35,046 nucleotides of DNA from a virus. Below, one piece after another: positions 1 through 9,014 of the stretch. The DNA is taken from the IMG/VR virus record IMGVR_UViG_3300009085_000020, positions 1 through 35,046 of that record; one strand, 5' to 3'. The notes below the pieces were generated by a model. It searched no databases. It was not told the DNA's origin and was given only the letters and a program-made list of their open reading frames with translations. Numbering within the stretch: position 1 is the first letter of the stretch; each line of letters opens with the position of its first letter. A program made the translations under genes and the position numbers.

Positions 1-123
1 ATATTTGACCACTTCCCCAAACTGATAGACACCTTGCTGAATGAGTAGTAGTGCCAGAACTCTTAGGTATTATGCAAGTATTATATGAAGTAGGTGTGAA
101 TACAGTTGTCTTTACTCCAGCAG
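1..123. repeat. Terminal direct repeat, left copy (circular closure)
   Basis: These 123 bases are identical to the last 123 bases of the window (34924-35046). A minus-strand reading frame runs through the join without interruption, so this is the overlap of a circular assembly, or possibly a short physical terminal repeat. An odd overlap of this size is typical of a k-mer assembly closing on a circular or circularly permuted genome. Confidence 0.95.
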
Positions 124-3100
124 TTATGGTTGTTCCATTTACTTTGAACGACTTAGAATATAAAGCATTGTCGTCGTCATCCCACCATATACAAACGAAA
201 TGAGAATAGGGCGCTATAGTTGTAATATAGGCGTGGCCATTATATTCTATATCTTCTGCTCCATAAGAATAAATCTCTACTGCAGAACCAAATGTAAGTG
301 TGTTTCCAGATATAGAAACTGCTGCAGCGGTAATCTTACTTGTGCCAGTATTCTGGTTTGATAATATAGCAACTGTTGTAGAAGATTTATCTACTGATAC
401 TATATTGCTCATAGCAGAAGAAGTTGCTGAACCAGAAGAAGATACAGTTGTGCCAGATAGAGTTATGCCTACTCCATAAACTGTTCCACTTCCTTTTGTG
501 TGCAAACACATAGCAGAAGTTGAGCCGAATACAACAACTCCCATAATATAGTTGTTGTTGAGACCATCGTCTATTTTAACAGCAGAGCCGCCATTTACTA
601 CAGCATAAACTTCTCCGAGTATATTGTTATAGCAAATCAAATAAGTAGTATCAGAAACCCTATCTATCTTAGAATAGATAGTCAAACCAGTTGAAGCAGA
701 GGTTGCTGTATAAACTGTAGTTGGAGAGCCAAATGATATAGTGTCTCCACTAAGTGTGCCCTCTATTTTCTTTATAGTATATGTAAGACCACCATTGCTC
801 AATTCCGTATAAGCAAATACAAAAGAAGTGTCGGATAACCTAACTACATTGCTTATAGTGAATACCTGATTAGAAGTAGAAGTTGCCATTACTTGAGTTT
901 GTAATACGCCTTCTTTTGAGCAAATGCCCATTACATAATAAGTGCTGCCACCACCATAATAACGATAGATAGACACTGAGTGAGTGGCATCAACCATTGT
1001 TGCAAAATCTTTGCTTGTATCATATCCAGTTGTTGATACACCAGTAGATTTGTATGACCAAGAAGTAGAGTAAGGAACAAAAGAGCCATCGTTGTTTTCA
1101 AGTTTCAAGATTTCTTCTGGAGTAGCGTTGAAAGAAGTATTATCCAGATAAGCACTTATACCAGCACCAGTAGAAAAAGTAAATCCTCTTGCTGTGCTAT
1201 CTATCATAGACATATCTACACCAGCGTCAGAAACTATACCATCGCCAAACTTTACAGGAGTAAATAGTTCGTTTGTAACTACCCAGTTGTCTGCATTATA
1301 CTGGTCTTTAGTGTCTCCCTCAAGGTCATAGAGATAAGAGAAGGGTGGTATCAAATCTCCAACTCCTATATCACCTAACTCTTGTGCAGCACCAGGTTTA
1401 GCAATACCTTTTAGTTGAGCATAGGGGAAAAAACCTCCATTCTCGTCGCCACCCAACTTACATACTGTAGTCCAAGCGCCACCAGTATAATACTCTATGG
1501 TCAATTCATTTTTATCTAACCTTGCTCTCTGTGCTCCTTCTATTTCTGTTGTAGTTGAACCCATATAACCAGAAGGAGAAACTTGTAGATACTCATTTAT
1601 CTGTGCTATCAAAGCATTTAGGAAACCAGTGGATACAGAGTTAGAGAATACAGCATTTACTGCTATATCTCCAGGGCCTATTGTTGCTGTAGTAGTTGAG
1701 CCAACTGGAGAAGAATAAGCACTCTCTGTTGTGTCTATGCAAACTCTTTTTACTCTATAATATAACAATCTACCAGTTGGGTTATCTACTGTTCCAGCAT
1801 TTGGTATATTGCTATGAATATAGGTTTCTATCTCTACTCTTGTTGAGCCATCGGGTGTTCCCTCTGTTATTTCTGAGCCATCGTTTGAAAGAGAATACCA
1901 GTTAGTGTTATCCTCAGAAACTTGTAGAAGATAGTGAGATAGATTTGTCAAATTGTATTGTCTATCCCATTCTATTTTAGTTGCTTTAGTTGCAACTGGG
2001 TAAGCATAAACAGTTGGGACCGTTGGTGTTGTAGTTCCACCGCCTGCTGTATATCCCGCTTGAATGTTAGCATAGGTTGCATAAGCAGTTGTATCTAATC
2101 CAACTACTTTCTTTTCAACAGTAAGAGAACTTTCTCTATAGGTAGCAGCAAACTCTGATACACCTACAAGAGTGTGTATTCTCTTGTTTATCCATTCGCC
2201 GTCTCTATAATACCAACTGTCTTTTGTCTCAGCAACTACGCCATAGACCCATCTATCTGGCTCTATGTCTGTCCCTACTTTGCTTACTCTATCTATAATC
2301 CTTACTATATCACCTATCTCATAAAGGTCATAATCGCTTGAAGAAGTTATAGTATATTGAAAGTCAGAGTATAGGTAGTATCTCATTAGAGCGTCAGCAA
2401 GACCAACTCCATCTGCGTGTGCTATAATATACTGGCTCTCAAAAGAATATATCTCTTCATCGCCAGAGTTGAACTTTGAAATCTCTATCGTCTTATCGCC
2501 TTTGACTACTACAGTGTCGCCTACTACATTGAACTTTGTAATATGGAATGGTAATAGATTGTCTGGGTTATAGACAGCAAATGTGCCGTGCTTGTAATGA
2601 TTTACAAATGTGCAAATGGTCTGGGTTATACCAGAAGCCATATCGGTATCCATATGTGCCGCAGTCGCTGCTATGATTTCTCTATTCTGGACTGTGTAAG
2701 TAATCTTAGTTGTGCTTTCGCCAGTGTCTTCGTCAATAGGGTCGTCTGTTGTATTGCCTGGATAATAACACAATGGCTGTAAATCAACACCAGCACTATC
2801 GTCGCTAAGAACCTGGTCTGTCAATACTTCGTGAGCCCACCAAGAAACCTTTGCTGCCTTATACTTCTCTTGAGTTTTCTTTATTCTTATTTCCCCAAGC
2901 ATATTACCTGGGTCAGTAGCATCTGTATAACTCTCGAATAGGCCTGCTCCTGCTACACTATCTACATTCCAGTCATAAGAGCATAGGTGCCCGTGGTTGT
3001 CAAAATAGAAGACATAATGAAACTCATAGAGAAGGTTCTCTAATACATCCCAATAAGTTTTATCATCGCTTCTATCTACTATGAAGAAGTCAATAGTTTT

Positions 3101-3604
3101 GTCTATCTGACTTGCTGCTGTGTCATCTACGTCGTCAATAGTAAGACCGTTTATATTAGCAAGAGCAAATAGTTGATGGACTATAGAAGCACTCTCGTTT
3201 GAACTGTCCCATACTTTATAGTTAGTCCAAGATATGTTGCTGTCTATTTTCTTCTTGAGTAAATAACCAGGGTCAATACACTCAATCTTTACTCCATCTA
3301 TAAGAATGGTAGAGCGTATCTCAAAGTTCTTCCTTATGAAGCCATTGAAGTAGTCATCTCCATTGTGGTCTTTAATAACTATGATATAATCTGTCTTATT
3401 GTTTTCTGCTCTTAGGAGTTTGCCGAGTATATCCCTGCTGTCTTGGTTATTAACTACTAAGTCGAAACTGCAACTATTGACCGATGGCTTCAAATCGTTG
3501 TAGAGTTGTTTAGTTGAGCGTAGTGTTTCTAATTTTACATAATCTGTTATATCGACTACAGGTTCGCCGTCATTAAAGTTTATAGTGAATAACCAATCTG
3601 CCAT
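1..3604 (-). CDS. Tail hub / receptor-binding protein, N-terminal 1,201 codons (continues at 35046)
   Basis: Translating the minus strand from the ATG at 3604 gives an uninterrupted frame to position 1. It continues across the circle junction to a stop at 34160, for about 1,455 residues in all. The start abuts the tape-measure stop. Residues 1-350 (MADWLFTINFNDGEP..., with the phrases YFNGFIRKNF and YWDVLENLLYEFHYVF) look like the hub domains of siphovirus tail-tip proteins of the gp27/Tal type. A fibronectin-like segment (EWDRQYNLTNLSHYLLQVS) follows. About residues 850-1,190 are repeats of the D.T.FV.AY...GTLSG..ISFG kind, a propeller-like domain related to those of the giant protein at 23741-33349. 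Position after the tape measure fits a hub that starts the baseplate. The hub role comes from order and general likeness; the propeller is inferred from repeat spacing. Confidence 0.85.
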   Translation of the reverse strand, partial: MADWLFTINFNDGEPVVDITDYVKLETLRSTKQLYNDLKPSVNSCSFDLVVNNQDSRDILGKLLRAENNKTDYIIVIKDHNGDDYFNGFIRKNFEIRSTILIDGVKIECIDPGYLLKKKIDSNISWTNYKVWDSSNESASIVHQLFALANINGLTIDDVDDTAASQIDKTIDFFIVDRSDDKTYWDVLENLLYEFHYVFYFDNHGHLCSYDWNVDSVAGAGLFESYTDATDPGNMLGEIRIKKTQEKYKAAKVSWWAHEVLTDQVLSDDSAGVDLQPLCYYPGNTTDDPIDEDTGESTTKITYTVQNREIIAATAAHMDTDMASGITQTICTFVNHYKHGTFAVYNPDNLLPFHITKFNVVGDTVVVKGDKTIEISKFNSGDEEIYSFESQYIIAHADGVGLADALMRYYLYSDFQYTITSSSDYDLYEIGDIVRIIDRVSKVGTDIEPDRWVYGVVAETKDSWYYRDGEWINKRIHTLVGVSEFAATYRESSLTVEKKVVGLDTTAYATYANIQAGYTAGGGTTTPTVPTVYAYPVATKATKIEWDRQYNLTNLSHYLLQVSEDNTNWYSLSNDGSEITEGTPDGSTRVEIETYIHSNIPNAGTVDNPTGRLLYYRVKRVCIDTTESAYSSPVGSTTTATIGPGDIAVNAVFSNSVSTGFLNALIAQINEYLQVSPSGYMGSTTTEIEGAQRARLDKNELTIEYYTGGAWTTVCKLGGDENGGFFPYAQLKGIAKPGAAQELGDIGVGDLIPPFSYLYDLEGDTKDQYNADNWVVTNELFTPVKFGDGIVSDAGVDMSMIDSTARGFTFSTGAGISAYLDNTSFNATPEEILKLENNDGSFVPYSTSWSYKSTGVSTTGYDTSKDFATMVDATHSVSIYRYYGGGSTYYVMGICSKEGVLQTQVMATSTSNQVFTISNVVRLSDTSFVFAYTELSNGGLTYTIKKIEGTLSGDTISFGSPTTVYTATSASTGLTIYSKIDRVSDTTYLICYNNILGEVYAVVNGGSAVKIDDGLNNNYIMGVVVFGSTSAMCLHTKGSGTVYGVGITLSGTTVSSSGSATSSAMSNIVSVDKSSTTVAILSNQNTGTSKITAAAVSISGNTLTFGSAVEIYSYGAEDIEYNGHAYITTIAPYSHFVCIWWDDDDNALYSKSFKVNGTTITAGVKTTVFTPTSYNTCIIPKSSGTTTHSARCLSVWGSGQI

Positions 3605-5776
3605 TTATACGGTTCCTTTAGCAATCAAACTTTCTGTTGTATCACTGATAAGTATGCTCAACTCCTCTATAGTCATTGTCCTATCTGTCATAACGCCAAC
3701 TCCGTTAAACACATTTACTGTAATATAAACGTCTGGTGCTTCAGTATATTGTGCTGCAGTTGAGCCACCACCGCCACTTGTAGTTGTCTCTGCTCCTGCT
3801 GCCGTAAGGTCTCCAGGTGTTATCTCTGCTATCTGTCCAGTGGTCAAATCTCTATATGTCATATGACCCATTTTAACAGTTCCTAAACTAAGAACTCTAA
3901 CTACATCTGATATAAAGTTGAATACTGCTGCGATTGCATTTGAAATAGCATTTCCTATGGCTATTAAGAAGTTAGCGACTGGTCTTATTACTTTATTGAA
4001 GAACCAAACGAATATATCCCCGAGCACTTTAATAATAGGTCCCAACATTTCCAATAATGGCATTAAAATAGCACCAAGAGTTTTTCCTATTATGTTTAGG
4101 ATACCAACCATTGGAGTAAGAAGATTGTTTATCACTGGCTCTAATACTTTCATCATTGCCGTTAGAATAGTTTGCATAGGGTTCATAAGTTGCATAACAG
4201 AACTTAGTTGCATAACCATTCCTATGAGAGGGCCGAAAGCATTTGCTACATTTGCTATGACACCAAGTATATCACCAAATATACCTAAGTCAAAGTTGAA
4301 GCCGCCACCACTACTTCCACCTGTTGAAACTGGAGCAGGCTTCTCGTCTGCCATAGGTGCTGCTTTATCTGTTGCTGCTTGATACTGTGGCTCAAGCGGT
4401 CTATTTACTATATCTGTTATTGCTTTCTTCAATCCCTCTAACTCTGGAGCGAGAGGGCCTAATACATCTCCGAGTAAATCTATAGCATTTACAAATGTGT
4501 CTTTCAGAGCAGTCGGAACCATCCCTAATGTCTTATTCCACTCTTCCCCCATCTTCTTTGTGTCTATTGGAATTGGCTCTTTTATTTCGTCTATTGTTTT
4601 CTGGTCAATCTTCAAAGTAAGCATTTCTATTTGCTTAGCATTCTTGAATAGACCTATCTTCTGTCCTGCTTCTAATACTTTGTTTATGCCTGTGAGTATT
4701 TGATTTATCATCCACTCTATAGGAGTTGATATAGCATTGAGTGTAGTAATAAGAGCATTGACTACTGTCTGCCAAGCAAACTTTATTCTGCCACCTATCC
4801 ATTCGAAAGCATATCTAAGTGGCTCCCAAAGTGTTATAGCAACTGACTTCAGTAGTTGCCACATTAGGTCAAGAGTTGTTTTCCATAGTTTTAATAAAAA
4901 CTCAAAGACAGATTTGGCTGCATTTGCTATAAACTCTAAAGAGAATACTTTCCTTATCATATTTCCTGCTGTAGCAAATGCTGCTGCTGCTACCTCTGGG
5001 AACCTAACAAAGAAAGCAACTACTTGGTCTCTATGCTCATCTAACCAACCAGTCATCTTCTTTATTATAGGTGCCATAGCAGTTGCTGCTGCTGAAGCAA
5101 GAGTTCCTAAGATACCACCTATACTTTCTTTGAGTGAGTTGAAGTTGTTCTTGAAAATTTCCATTGAGCCAGCAACACCCGAAGCAGCGGCTTCTGCCAT
5201 CCCTGCATAACCTTTCTTGATAACATCAACCGCTGCTCCTGCTTTTAGTTGTTCGGCTGTTAGTGTTTTTAGTTGTGGGAGCAACTCTCCGAGTTCTCCG
5301 GTCATACCAGCGTATGTCTTTGATATATTCTTTACTGCACCTTCTAAACTTATCATCCCTGTGGATGCTAAGTTGGTTGCTGCGTCCATTATGTTGTTTA
5401 TCTGTGCTTCACCCATACCAAGAGTTGCTAAGAATGCTTGCTGTTGTATAATCGCCTCGTCAGAGAAAATAGTAACCTTACTCATAGCCAATGCTGTTTG
5501 CTTTAAACTATTGACTGCTTTACCATTGATATAAGGATTATTCTTCGCTGCAGCAATCAACCTAAGTTCAGTTTTCTCTTGTTCTCCAAATGCTTTTATA
5601 CTTTCGCTAACACCCTTTACAACTGCACCTATAGAGAAACCAATACCGACTGCTTTCAGTATATTACCTAAACTCTTTGCTGCACCACCGAGTTTCTCAA
5701 GATTAGAAACAGCAGAGTTTGTTCCAGCCTTAGTATCATCAGTAGAAGTAATCCTATATTTAACTTCAGCAGCCAA
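3605..5776 (-). CDS. Tail tape measure protein
   Basis: A 723-residue protein rich in Ala, Gly, Ile and Met, with long amphipathic helices and several hydrophobic stretches (about residues 215-280, 330-400 and 530-650). This is the usual make-up of siphovirus tape measures, which set tail length and later help DNA cross the host envelope. At about 0.15 nm per residue it would fit a tail near 110 nm, an estimate from family behaviour. The start codon is TTG at 5776, preceded by AAGGAGAT at the right distance. The upstream chaperone frame stops inside this ribosome site (5780), and the stop codon abuts the next gene's ATG at 3604. A Gly/Ser linker near residues 485-495 separates the two helical halves. 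No peptidase or lysozyme motif was seen. Confidence 0.9.
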   Translation of the reverse strand: MAAEVKYRITSTDDTKAGTNSAVSNLEKLGGAAKSLGNILKAVGIGFSIGAVVKGVSESIKAFGEQEKTELRLIAAAKNNPYINGKAVNSLKQTALAMSKVTIFSDEAIIQQQAFLATLGMGEAQINNIMDAATNLASTGMISLEGAVKNISKTYAGMTGELGELLPQLKTLTAEQLKAGAAVDVIKKGYAGMAEAAASGVAGSMEIFKNNFNSLKESIGGILGTLASAAATAMAPIIKKMTGWLDEHRDQVVAFFVRFPEVAAAAFATAGNMIRKVFSLEFIANAAKSVFEFLLKLWKTTLDLMWQLLKSVAITLWEPLRYAFEWIGGRIKFAWQTVVNALITTLNAISTPIEWMINQILTGINKVLEAGQKIGLFKNAKQIEMLTLKIDQKTIDEIKEPIPIDTKKMGEEWNKTLGMVPTALKDTFVNAIDLLGDVLGPLAPELEGLKKAITDIVNRPLEPQYQAATDKAAPMADEKPAPVSTGGSSGGGFNFDLGIFGDILGVIANVANAFGPLIGMVMQLSSVMQLMNPMQTILTAMMKVLEPVINNLLTPMVGILNIIGKTLGAILMPLLEMLGPIIKVLGDIFVWFFNKVIRPVANFLIAIGNAISNAIAAVFNFISDVVRVLSLGTVKMGHMTYRDLTTGQIAEITPGDLTAAGAETTTSGGGGSTAAQYTEAPDVYITVNVFNGVGVMTDRTMTIEELSILISDTTESLIAKGTV

Positions 5777-5779
5777 AGG

Positions 5780-6139
5780 TTATCTCCTTCGTGGTCTTGA
5801 CATAGCACTGTTCTTCATTTTAGCAGTTTGTGCTTCTTGGTCTTTCTTTATCTTCTCCACATAGACATTCTGTAATATATCAAATACTACCATTGTCTTC
5901 TGTGGTTGGTCCATAGCACCTCCAGAATACGGCAAGTGAAGATACTCACCGTTTCTTTTGCTAACACACCTAAGGAACGTTTCAATCCAGGGCCACCACT
6001 TTACCCTAAGTTGTTTCAGTTCAGCAGGTATCCTTACGTCTCCGTTGAGGACGCTTCTTGCTGCTCTTTCAACATCTTCGCGTTCCTTACTACTAAAGGG
6101 AGTGATTTCTGCCATTCTCCCATAACATACATAAAGCAA
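5780..6139 (-). CDS. Tail assembly chaperone, frameshifted C-terminal frame (T part)
   Basis: This frame overlaps the end of the upstream chaperone gene and lies in its -1 frame. It stops just before the tape measure start. It has only a TTG at 6139 and an internal ATG at 6115, neither with a ribosome site. Expression is therefore best explained by -1 slippage at 6094-6100, giving a fusion of about 212 residues (108 from the first frame plus 104 from this one). The T part holds a compact helical stretch (RAARSVLNGDVRIPAELKQL) and a basic tail ending SRPRRR. In lambda-like phages the equivalent G-T fusion recruits tail tube subunits and the tape measure. The position between tail tube and tape measure genes is diagnostic; the sequence itself is not conserved enough to prove it. 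Confidence 0.75.
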   Translation of the reverse strand: MLYVCYGRMAEITPFSSKEREDVERAARSVLNGDVRIPAELKQLRVKWWPWIETFLRCVSKRNGEYLHLPYSGGAMDQPQKTMVVFDILQNVYVEKIKKDQEAQTAKMKNSAMSRPRRR

Positions 6140-6417
6140 GAAGACGAAGAGATTATCAACTTCGCTACTTCTTCATTAGACGCTTGCTCTTCACCACTTG
6201 TGAAGTTATGCTCAACTATCCACTTGGGAAGATTTGTCTTCATAAACTTCAGGTTAGCGTTAGCATCGCCTTGTAGTTGGTTGCTCTCATCTACAGTTGG
6301 CTCTCTCATTACGATAAAGACCTCTGCCTTATCATATGGCTCGCCATCATCCTTATAGAAGTTATCACCAATCTCAATCTTCTTTTTGAATAGCCCTACG
6401 CTCTTCTTCAAATCCAT
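6034..6417 (-). CDS. Tail assembly chaperone, upstream frame (G part)
   Basis: A 127-residue, largely helical protein directly downstream of the tail tube gene. The ATG at 6417 follows AAAGGAG with normal spacing. It starts with a basic segment (MDLKKSVGLFKKKIEIG) and contains YDKAEVFIVMREPTVDESNQ, a pattern common in siphovirus G-type chaperones. The 3' end overlaps a second frame by 106 nt and carries a canonical slippery heptamer, as in lambda gpG/gpGT. The short product and the fusion would both be made, with the fusion a minor product. Assignment rests on position, size and the frameshift geometry. Confidence 0.8.
   Translation of the reverse strand: MDLKKSVGLFKKKIEIGDNFYKDDGEPYDKAEVFIVMREPTVDESNQLQGDANANLKFMKTNLPKWIVEHNFTSGEEQASNEEVAKLIISSSSCFMYVMGEWQKSLPLVVRNAKMLKEQQEASSTET
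6094..6100 (-). promoter_or_regulatory. Programmed -1 ribosomal frameshift site CCCTTTA
   Basis: On the minus strand the heptamer reads C CCT TTA in the frame of the upstream chaperone gene, which fits the X XXY YYZ rule exactly. Slippage re-pairs as CCC TTT and enters the overlapping downstream frame. It lies inside the 106-nt overlap of the two frames, upstream of the first frame's stop at 6034. I did not find an obvious strong downstream stem-loop by eye. Confidence 0.7.
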
Positions 6418-6428
6418 ATTGTTCTCCT

Positions 6429-7439
6429 TTAGATATATTTCGCTGACCTACCATCTACTAATTCTATTGTGCAGGCCTCTAAAGCGCCTTCAAGTGCTCT
6501 TCCCTCTATGGTCATTGTTATTCTATCTGGGCCACCAACGTTTGGATTAGCAGAAGTGATAACAACCTTTGGTAGAGTAATAGTCATTTTGTAAGGCGTA
6601 GTTCCACTTACATATTCTGTGCTGGTGAAGGTAAGGACTACTGCTACTGTTGCGCCTGTCTTGAAGTATGTCTCCCTGAAGGTATTCAAGTCGGCATCGA
6701 ACAGAGTGTCCATTGAGATAGTTATATCTCTCTTCTGAACTTCTGGCTTTATCATATAAAGACCACTACCCATTGTCTGTTGTGGCTCTTCTATGTTGTT
6801 GCTGTAAGTGAAAGTGAAACCAGTTATAGCGTCAGAATAAGTTCCACCACCTGCTATTGACAAAGAGCCATTCTGGAACATAAATGGGATTTTATCATTA
6901 TATGCTGGTGTGCCGTGGATTTCTTTGTTGGTCTCTTCTGTCTTTGCTACAAAGGTGAAGGTGCCACGTAGATAATCTTTGGCTGCTGCTTCTAATACCA
7001 TCTGTGAAACTTCACAACCACAATAAGCGTGGGTGTCTGCCTTTCTATCTATAGCCATAGATATACTCGGTAGAGAAGTTAATACTCCGCCTGCTATTGG
7101 CTCCATAGTGTGAGTATAAACGTCAGAGGGGCTTTCTACTGGTGAAGACGGCTCACTGCCTAATGCACAAGCAATCAATAGAGAGCCAGCACCAGCGTCT
7201 CCATCTGCAGGTTTCATTATCATAGCCAAGTCGCCTGAGCCACTTACTGCTACAATGTCCATTCTCCTTGAGGTCTTTGCCCCAACGAGAACATCCTCTT
7301 CAACCATCTCTGGAACCCAGTTGATGCTCTCAGAGTTTAAATCTACTAACATCGCGTTTGCGTCCATCTCCTTGTAGGTGCCCCAAGCGTCCTCAAGGAT
7401 GACCTGAACTTTAGCGTCCTGTCCGGAAATAACAGCCAT
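6429..7439 (-). CDS. Major tail tube protein
   Basis: A 336-residue beta-rich protein with a good GGAGG ribosome site before the ATG at 7439. The opening (MAVISGQDAKVQVILEDAWGTY), the central SLPSISMAIDRKADTHAYCGCEVSQMV and the late block KRDITISMDTLF followed by FRETYFKTGATVAVVLTF follow the layout of siphovirus tail tube proteins. In those, subunits stack as hexameric rings. It sits between the tail terminator and the tail chaperones, the standard place. The C-terminal 60 residues (TMTIEGRALEGALEACTIELVDGRSAKYI) finish a second beta-sandwich half. No Ig-like decoration domain was evident. Confidence 0.85.
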   Translation of the reverse strand: MAVISGQDAKVQVILEDAWGTYKEMDANAMLVDLNSESINWVPEMVEEDVLVGAKTSRRMDIVAVSGSGDLAMIMKPADGDAGAGSLLIACALGSEPSSPVESPSDVYTHTMEPIAGGVLTSLPSISMAIDRKADTHAYCGCEVSQMVLEAAAKDYLRGTFTFVAKTEETNKEIHGTPAYNDKIPFMFQNGSLSIAGGGTYSDAITGFTFTYSNNIEEPQQTMGSGLYMIKPEVQKRDITISMDTLFDADLNTFRETYFKTGATVAVVLTFTSTEYVSGTTPYKMTITLPKVVITSANPNVGGPDRITMTIEGRALEGALEACTIELVDGRSAKYI

Positions 7440-7450
7440 TTTTGGCCTCC

Positions 7451-7936
7451 TTATACAATGTCTTTTCTAATAACTATCGTCAAACGGCAAGCCTTGAGGT
7501 CTGCTTGGCCTTGGACTTCTTGAAAATAAACTACACTCATTTCTGGAGATACTTCTAAGTTATGCCCAGAAACTCCCAGTGTATAATTCGCTGATAACAT
7601 ATTCCTCATAGCAGAAGCATATCTCAAAATCATATTTGATAGATAAGTTTCTCTATATCCACCTATGACTATTGTGATTTGAATACCACATTCAACTTGG
7701 TCTGAACCAGTTGTGAGTAGTTTCCAATCTTCAGCGAAAGGAATAATAGTCATATATGGCCACTTCTTTTGACTTTCTAAATCAATATAAGTGGTTGATA
7801 GGTTCTGTGTCTCTATCATAGGCAAAGGTATATCGTCTGCCTTCTCCGTAGTAATCTGAGCAAGGTAGGTGTTATAGTTTGCGAGTATGAATGCTTTGAG
7901 TGTTGCTATGGTCTCTTCTGTGTAACTATAAGCCAT
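7451..7936 (-). CDS. Tail terminator / head-tail joining protein
   Basis: A 161-residue alpha-beta protein. The ATG overlaps the stop of the preceding gene (ATAATGG arrangement), which indicates translational coupling. The N-terminal helix (EETIATLKAFILANYNTYLAQI), the stretch WPYMTIIPFAEDW and the C-terminal strand LKACRLTIVIRKDIV suit the tail-terminator fold that caps the tail tube and joins it to the head. The order connector, gpG-like, this gene, tail tube is the normal one. Sequence likeness to a named family is weak, so the call rests mainly on order and size. Confidence 0.65.
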   Translation of the reverse strand: MAYSYTEETIATLKAFILANYNTYLAQITTEKADDIPLPMIETQNLSTTYIDLESQKKWPYMTIIPFAEDWKLLTTGSDQVECGIQITIVIGGYRETYLSNMILRYASAMRNMLSANYTLGVSGHNLEVSPEMSVVYFQEVQGQADLKACRLTIVIRKDIV

Positions 7937-8433
7937 TATGTATTCTGCCTCACTTCTTGTGCAAGGTATTCTGACATTGCTTGCTCTGCTATTCTCATAG
8001 CCCTGCCAGTGCTAAACTCTCTATCAATCGCTGGCTTTAGATAAGGTCTTGCCGGCATCTTCACGTGTTTAGCAAATATGTCATTACCGTTTTCGTCTTG
8101 CCAATGTAGCGTCTTCTTATTCACTGGGTATATGTCTCCGCCAAACTCGTGTATCGCTGCATAAACTAAATCAGTGCCAATCTCCGCGTCCATACTACCT
8201 AATAGTTTATATGACAAACTGTTAGCGAGTTTTCCGCTTTGTCTTTGTATATGACCACCACCCTTTATTCTTGGACCATTCACATAATACGTCTGAGATA
8301 TAGCAATTATATCGCTACAGATTAAAGACAACATTCTTTTAGCAACAGTAGGCATATGAGTGCTTATACTCCTAAGAAGTGCTATGAGTTCCTTTCTGCC
8401 ACTTTCTTCAAGAGATATATTTACTCCACCCAT
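7936..8433 (-). CDS. Head-tail joining / virion morphogenesis protein (HK97 gp10-like or Mu gpG-like)
   Basis: A 165-residue protein with the signature order SGKLANSLSYKLL, AEIGTDLVYAAIHEFGGDIYP and MPARPYLKPAID. These are hallmarks of the phage virion-morphogenesis group (Mu gpG and HK97 gp10 relatives), which sit between connector and tail. Its start and stop codons overlap those of both neighbours by one or a few bases, so the three genes are translationally coupled. In HK97-like heads this protein belongs to the neck completion complex. The insert VNKKTLHWQDENGNDIFAKHV between the two conserved blocks is typical of the family. Confidence 0.8.
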   Translation of the reverse strand: MGGVNISLEESGRKELIALLRSISTHMPTVAKRMLSLICSDIIAISQTYYVNGPRIKGGGHIQRQSGKLANSLSYKLLGSMDAEIGTDLVYAAIHEFGGDIYPVNKKTLHWQDENGNDIFAKHVKMPARPYLKPAIDREFSTGRAMRIAEQAMSEYLAQEVRQNT

Positions 8434-9014
8434 TATGCTACTGACCTCACATATGGAGCTAAGTCGATAAAGATTTTGTATATGTCTGTCTCATAGAAAC
8501 TCTTTGAGCCACTCTCAAAACTCTGTGCAGATACACCAAGTAATCCCGTCTTGCCGTGCTCCTTATACATTATAGTAGCCGCCTTGCAACAGATTATAGC
8601 CATAAGGCCAAGAGCATTTGCTCCTGCTGCAGTAGTTGTTGCATACCCTGCTACATAAGTAATCTTATAGTTTTCTGGATAGCCAGTGTTGAAGATATAA
8701 GTTTTACCCTCTATGTAAGTATCCTTTAAAATCATTGCTGTAATAGTTGCTGCTGCAACTGCTACGTCTTCTTCTTTTATAGAAGTCAATGTAGTTATTG
8801 GTATTGCTCTCAGATATAATCTTGTAGTGCCGTCTCCAGTATATTGTTCGTCTGTGTAAGTTTGACTATGAGGGTCATATCCCAAATACTCAATCATCAT
8901 AGAAGAAGCCGCTTCTATGAAACTCTCGAGGAGACTGTCCTTATCGTTATCGCTTATGTCCAAATAGGACTTTAGCAATTCAAGTGTTGCTAACGCTCTT
9001 GATGACAGAGCCAT
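8433..9014 (-). CDS. Head-tail connector protein (HK97 gp6-like)
   Basis: A 193-residue protein whose start LATLELLKSYLDISDNDKD followed by LLESFIEAASSMMIEYLGYD is the classic helical opening of gp6-like connectors. These form the ring below the portal. TTRLYLRAIPITTLTSIKED and the C-terminal YETDIYKIFIDLAPYVR also fit. The ATG at 9014 has AAAAGGAGG upstream. It overlaps the 3' end of the small gene before it and couples to the next gene by an overlapping stop and start. Confidence 0.85.
   Translation of the reverse strand: MALSSRALATLELLKSYLDISDNDKDSLLESFIEAASSMMIEYLGYDPHSQTYTDEQYTGDGTTRLYLRAIPITTLTSIKEEDVAVAAATITAMILKDTYIEGKTYIFNTGYPENYKITYVAGYATTTAAGANALGLMAIICCKAATIMYKEHGKTGLLGVSAQSFESGSKSFYETDIYKIFIDLAPYVRSVA

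Noticed and set aside
3918-5534. Plus-strand frames of 100-157 residues opposite the tape measure gene
   Set aside because: They mirror the Ala/Ile-rich tape measure codons on the other strand and have no ribosome sites.
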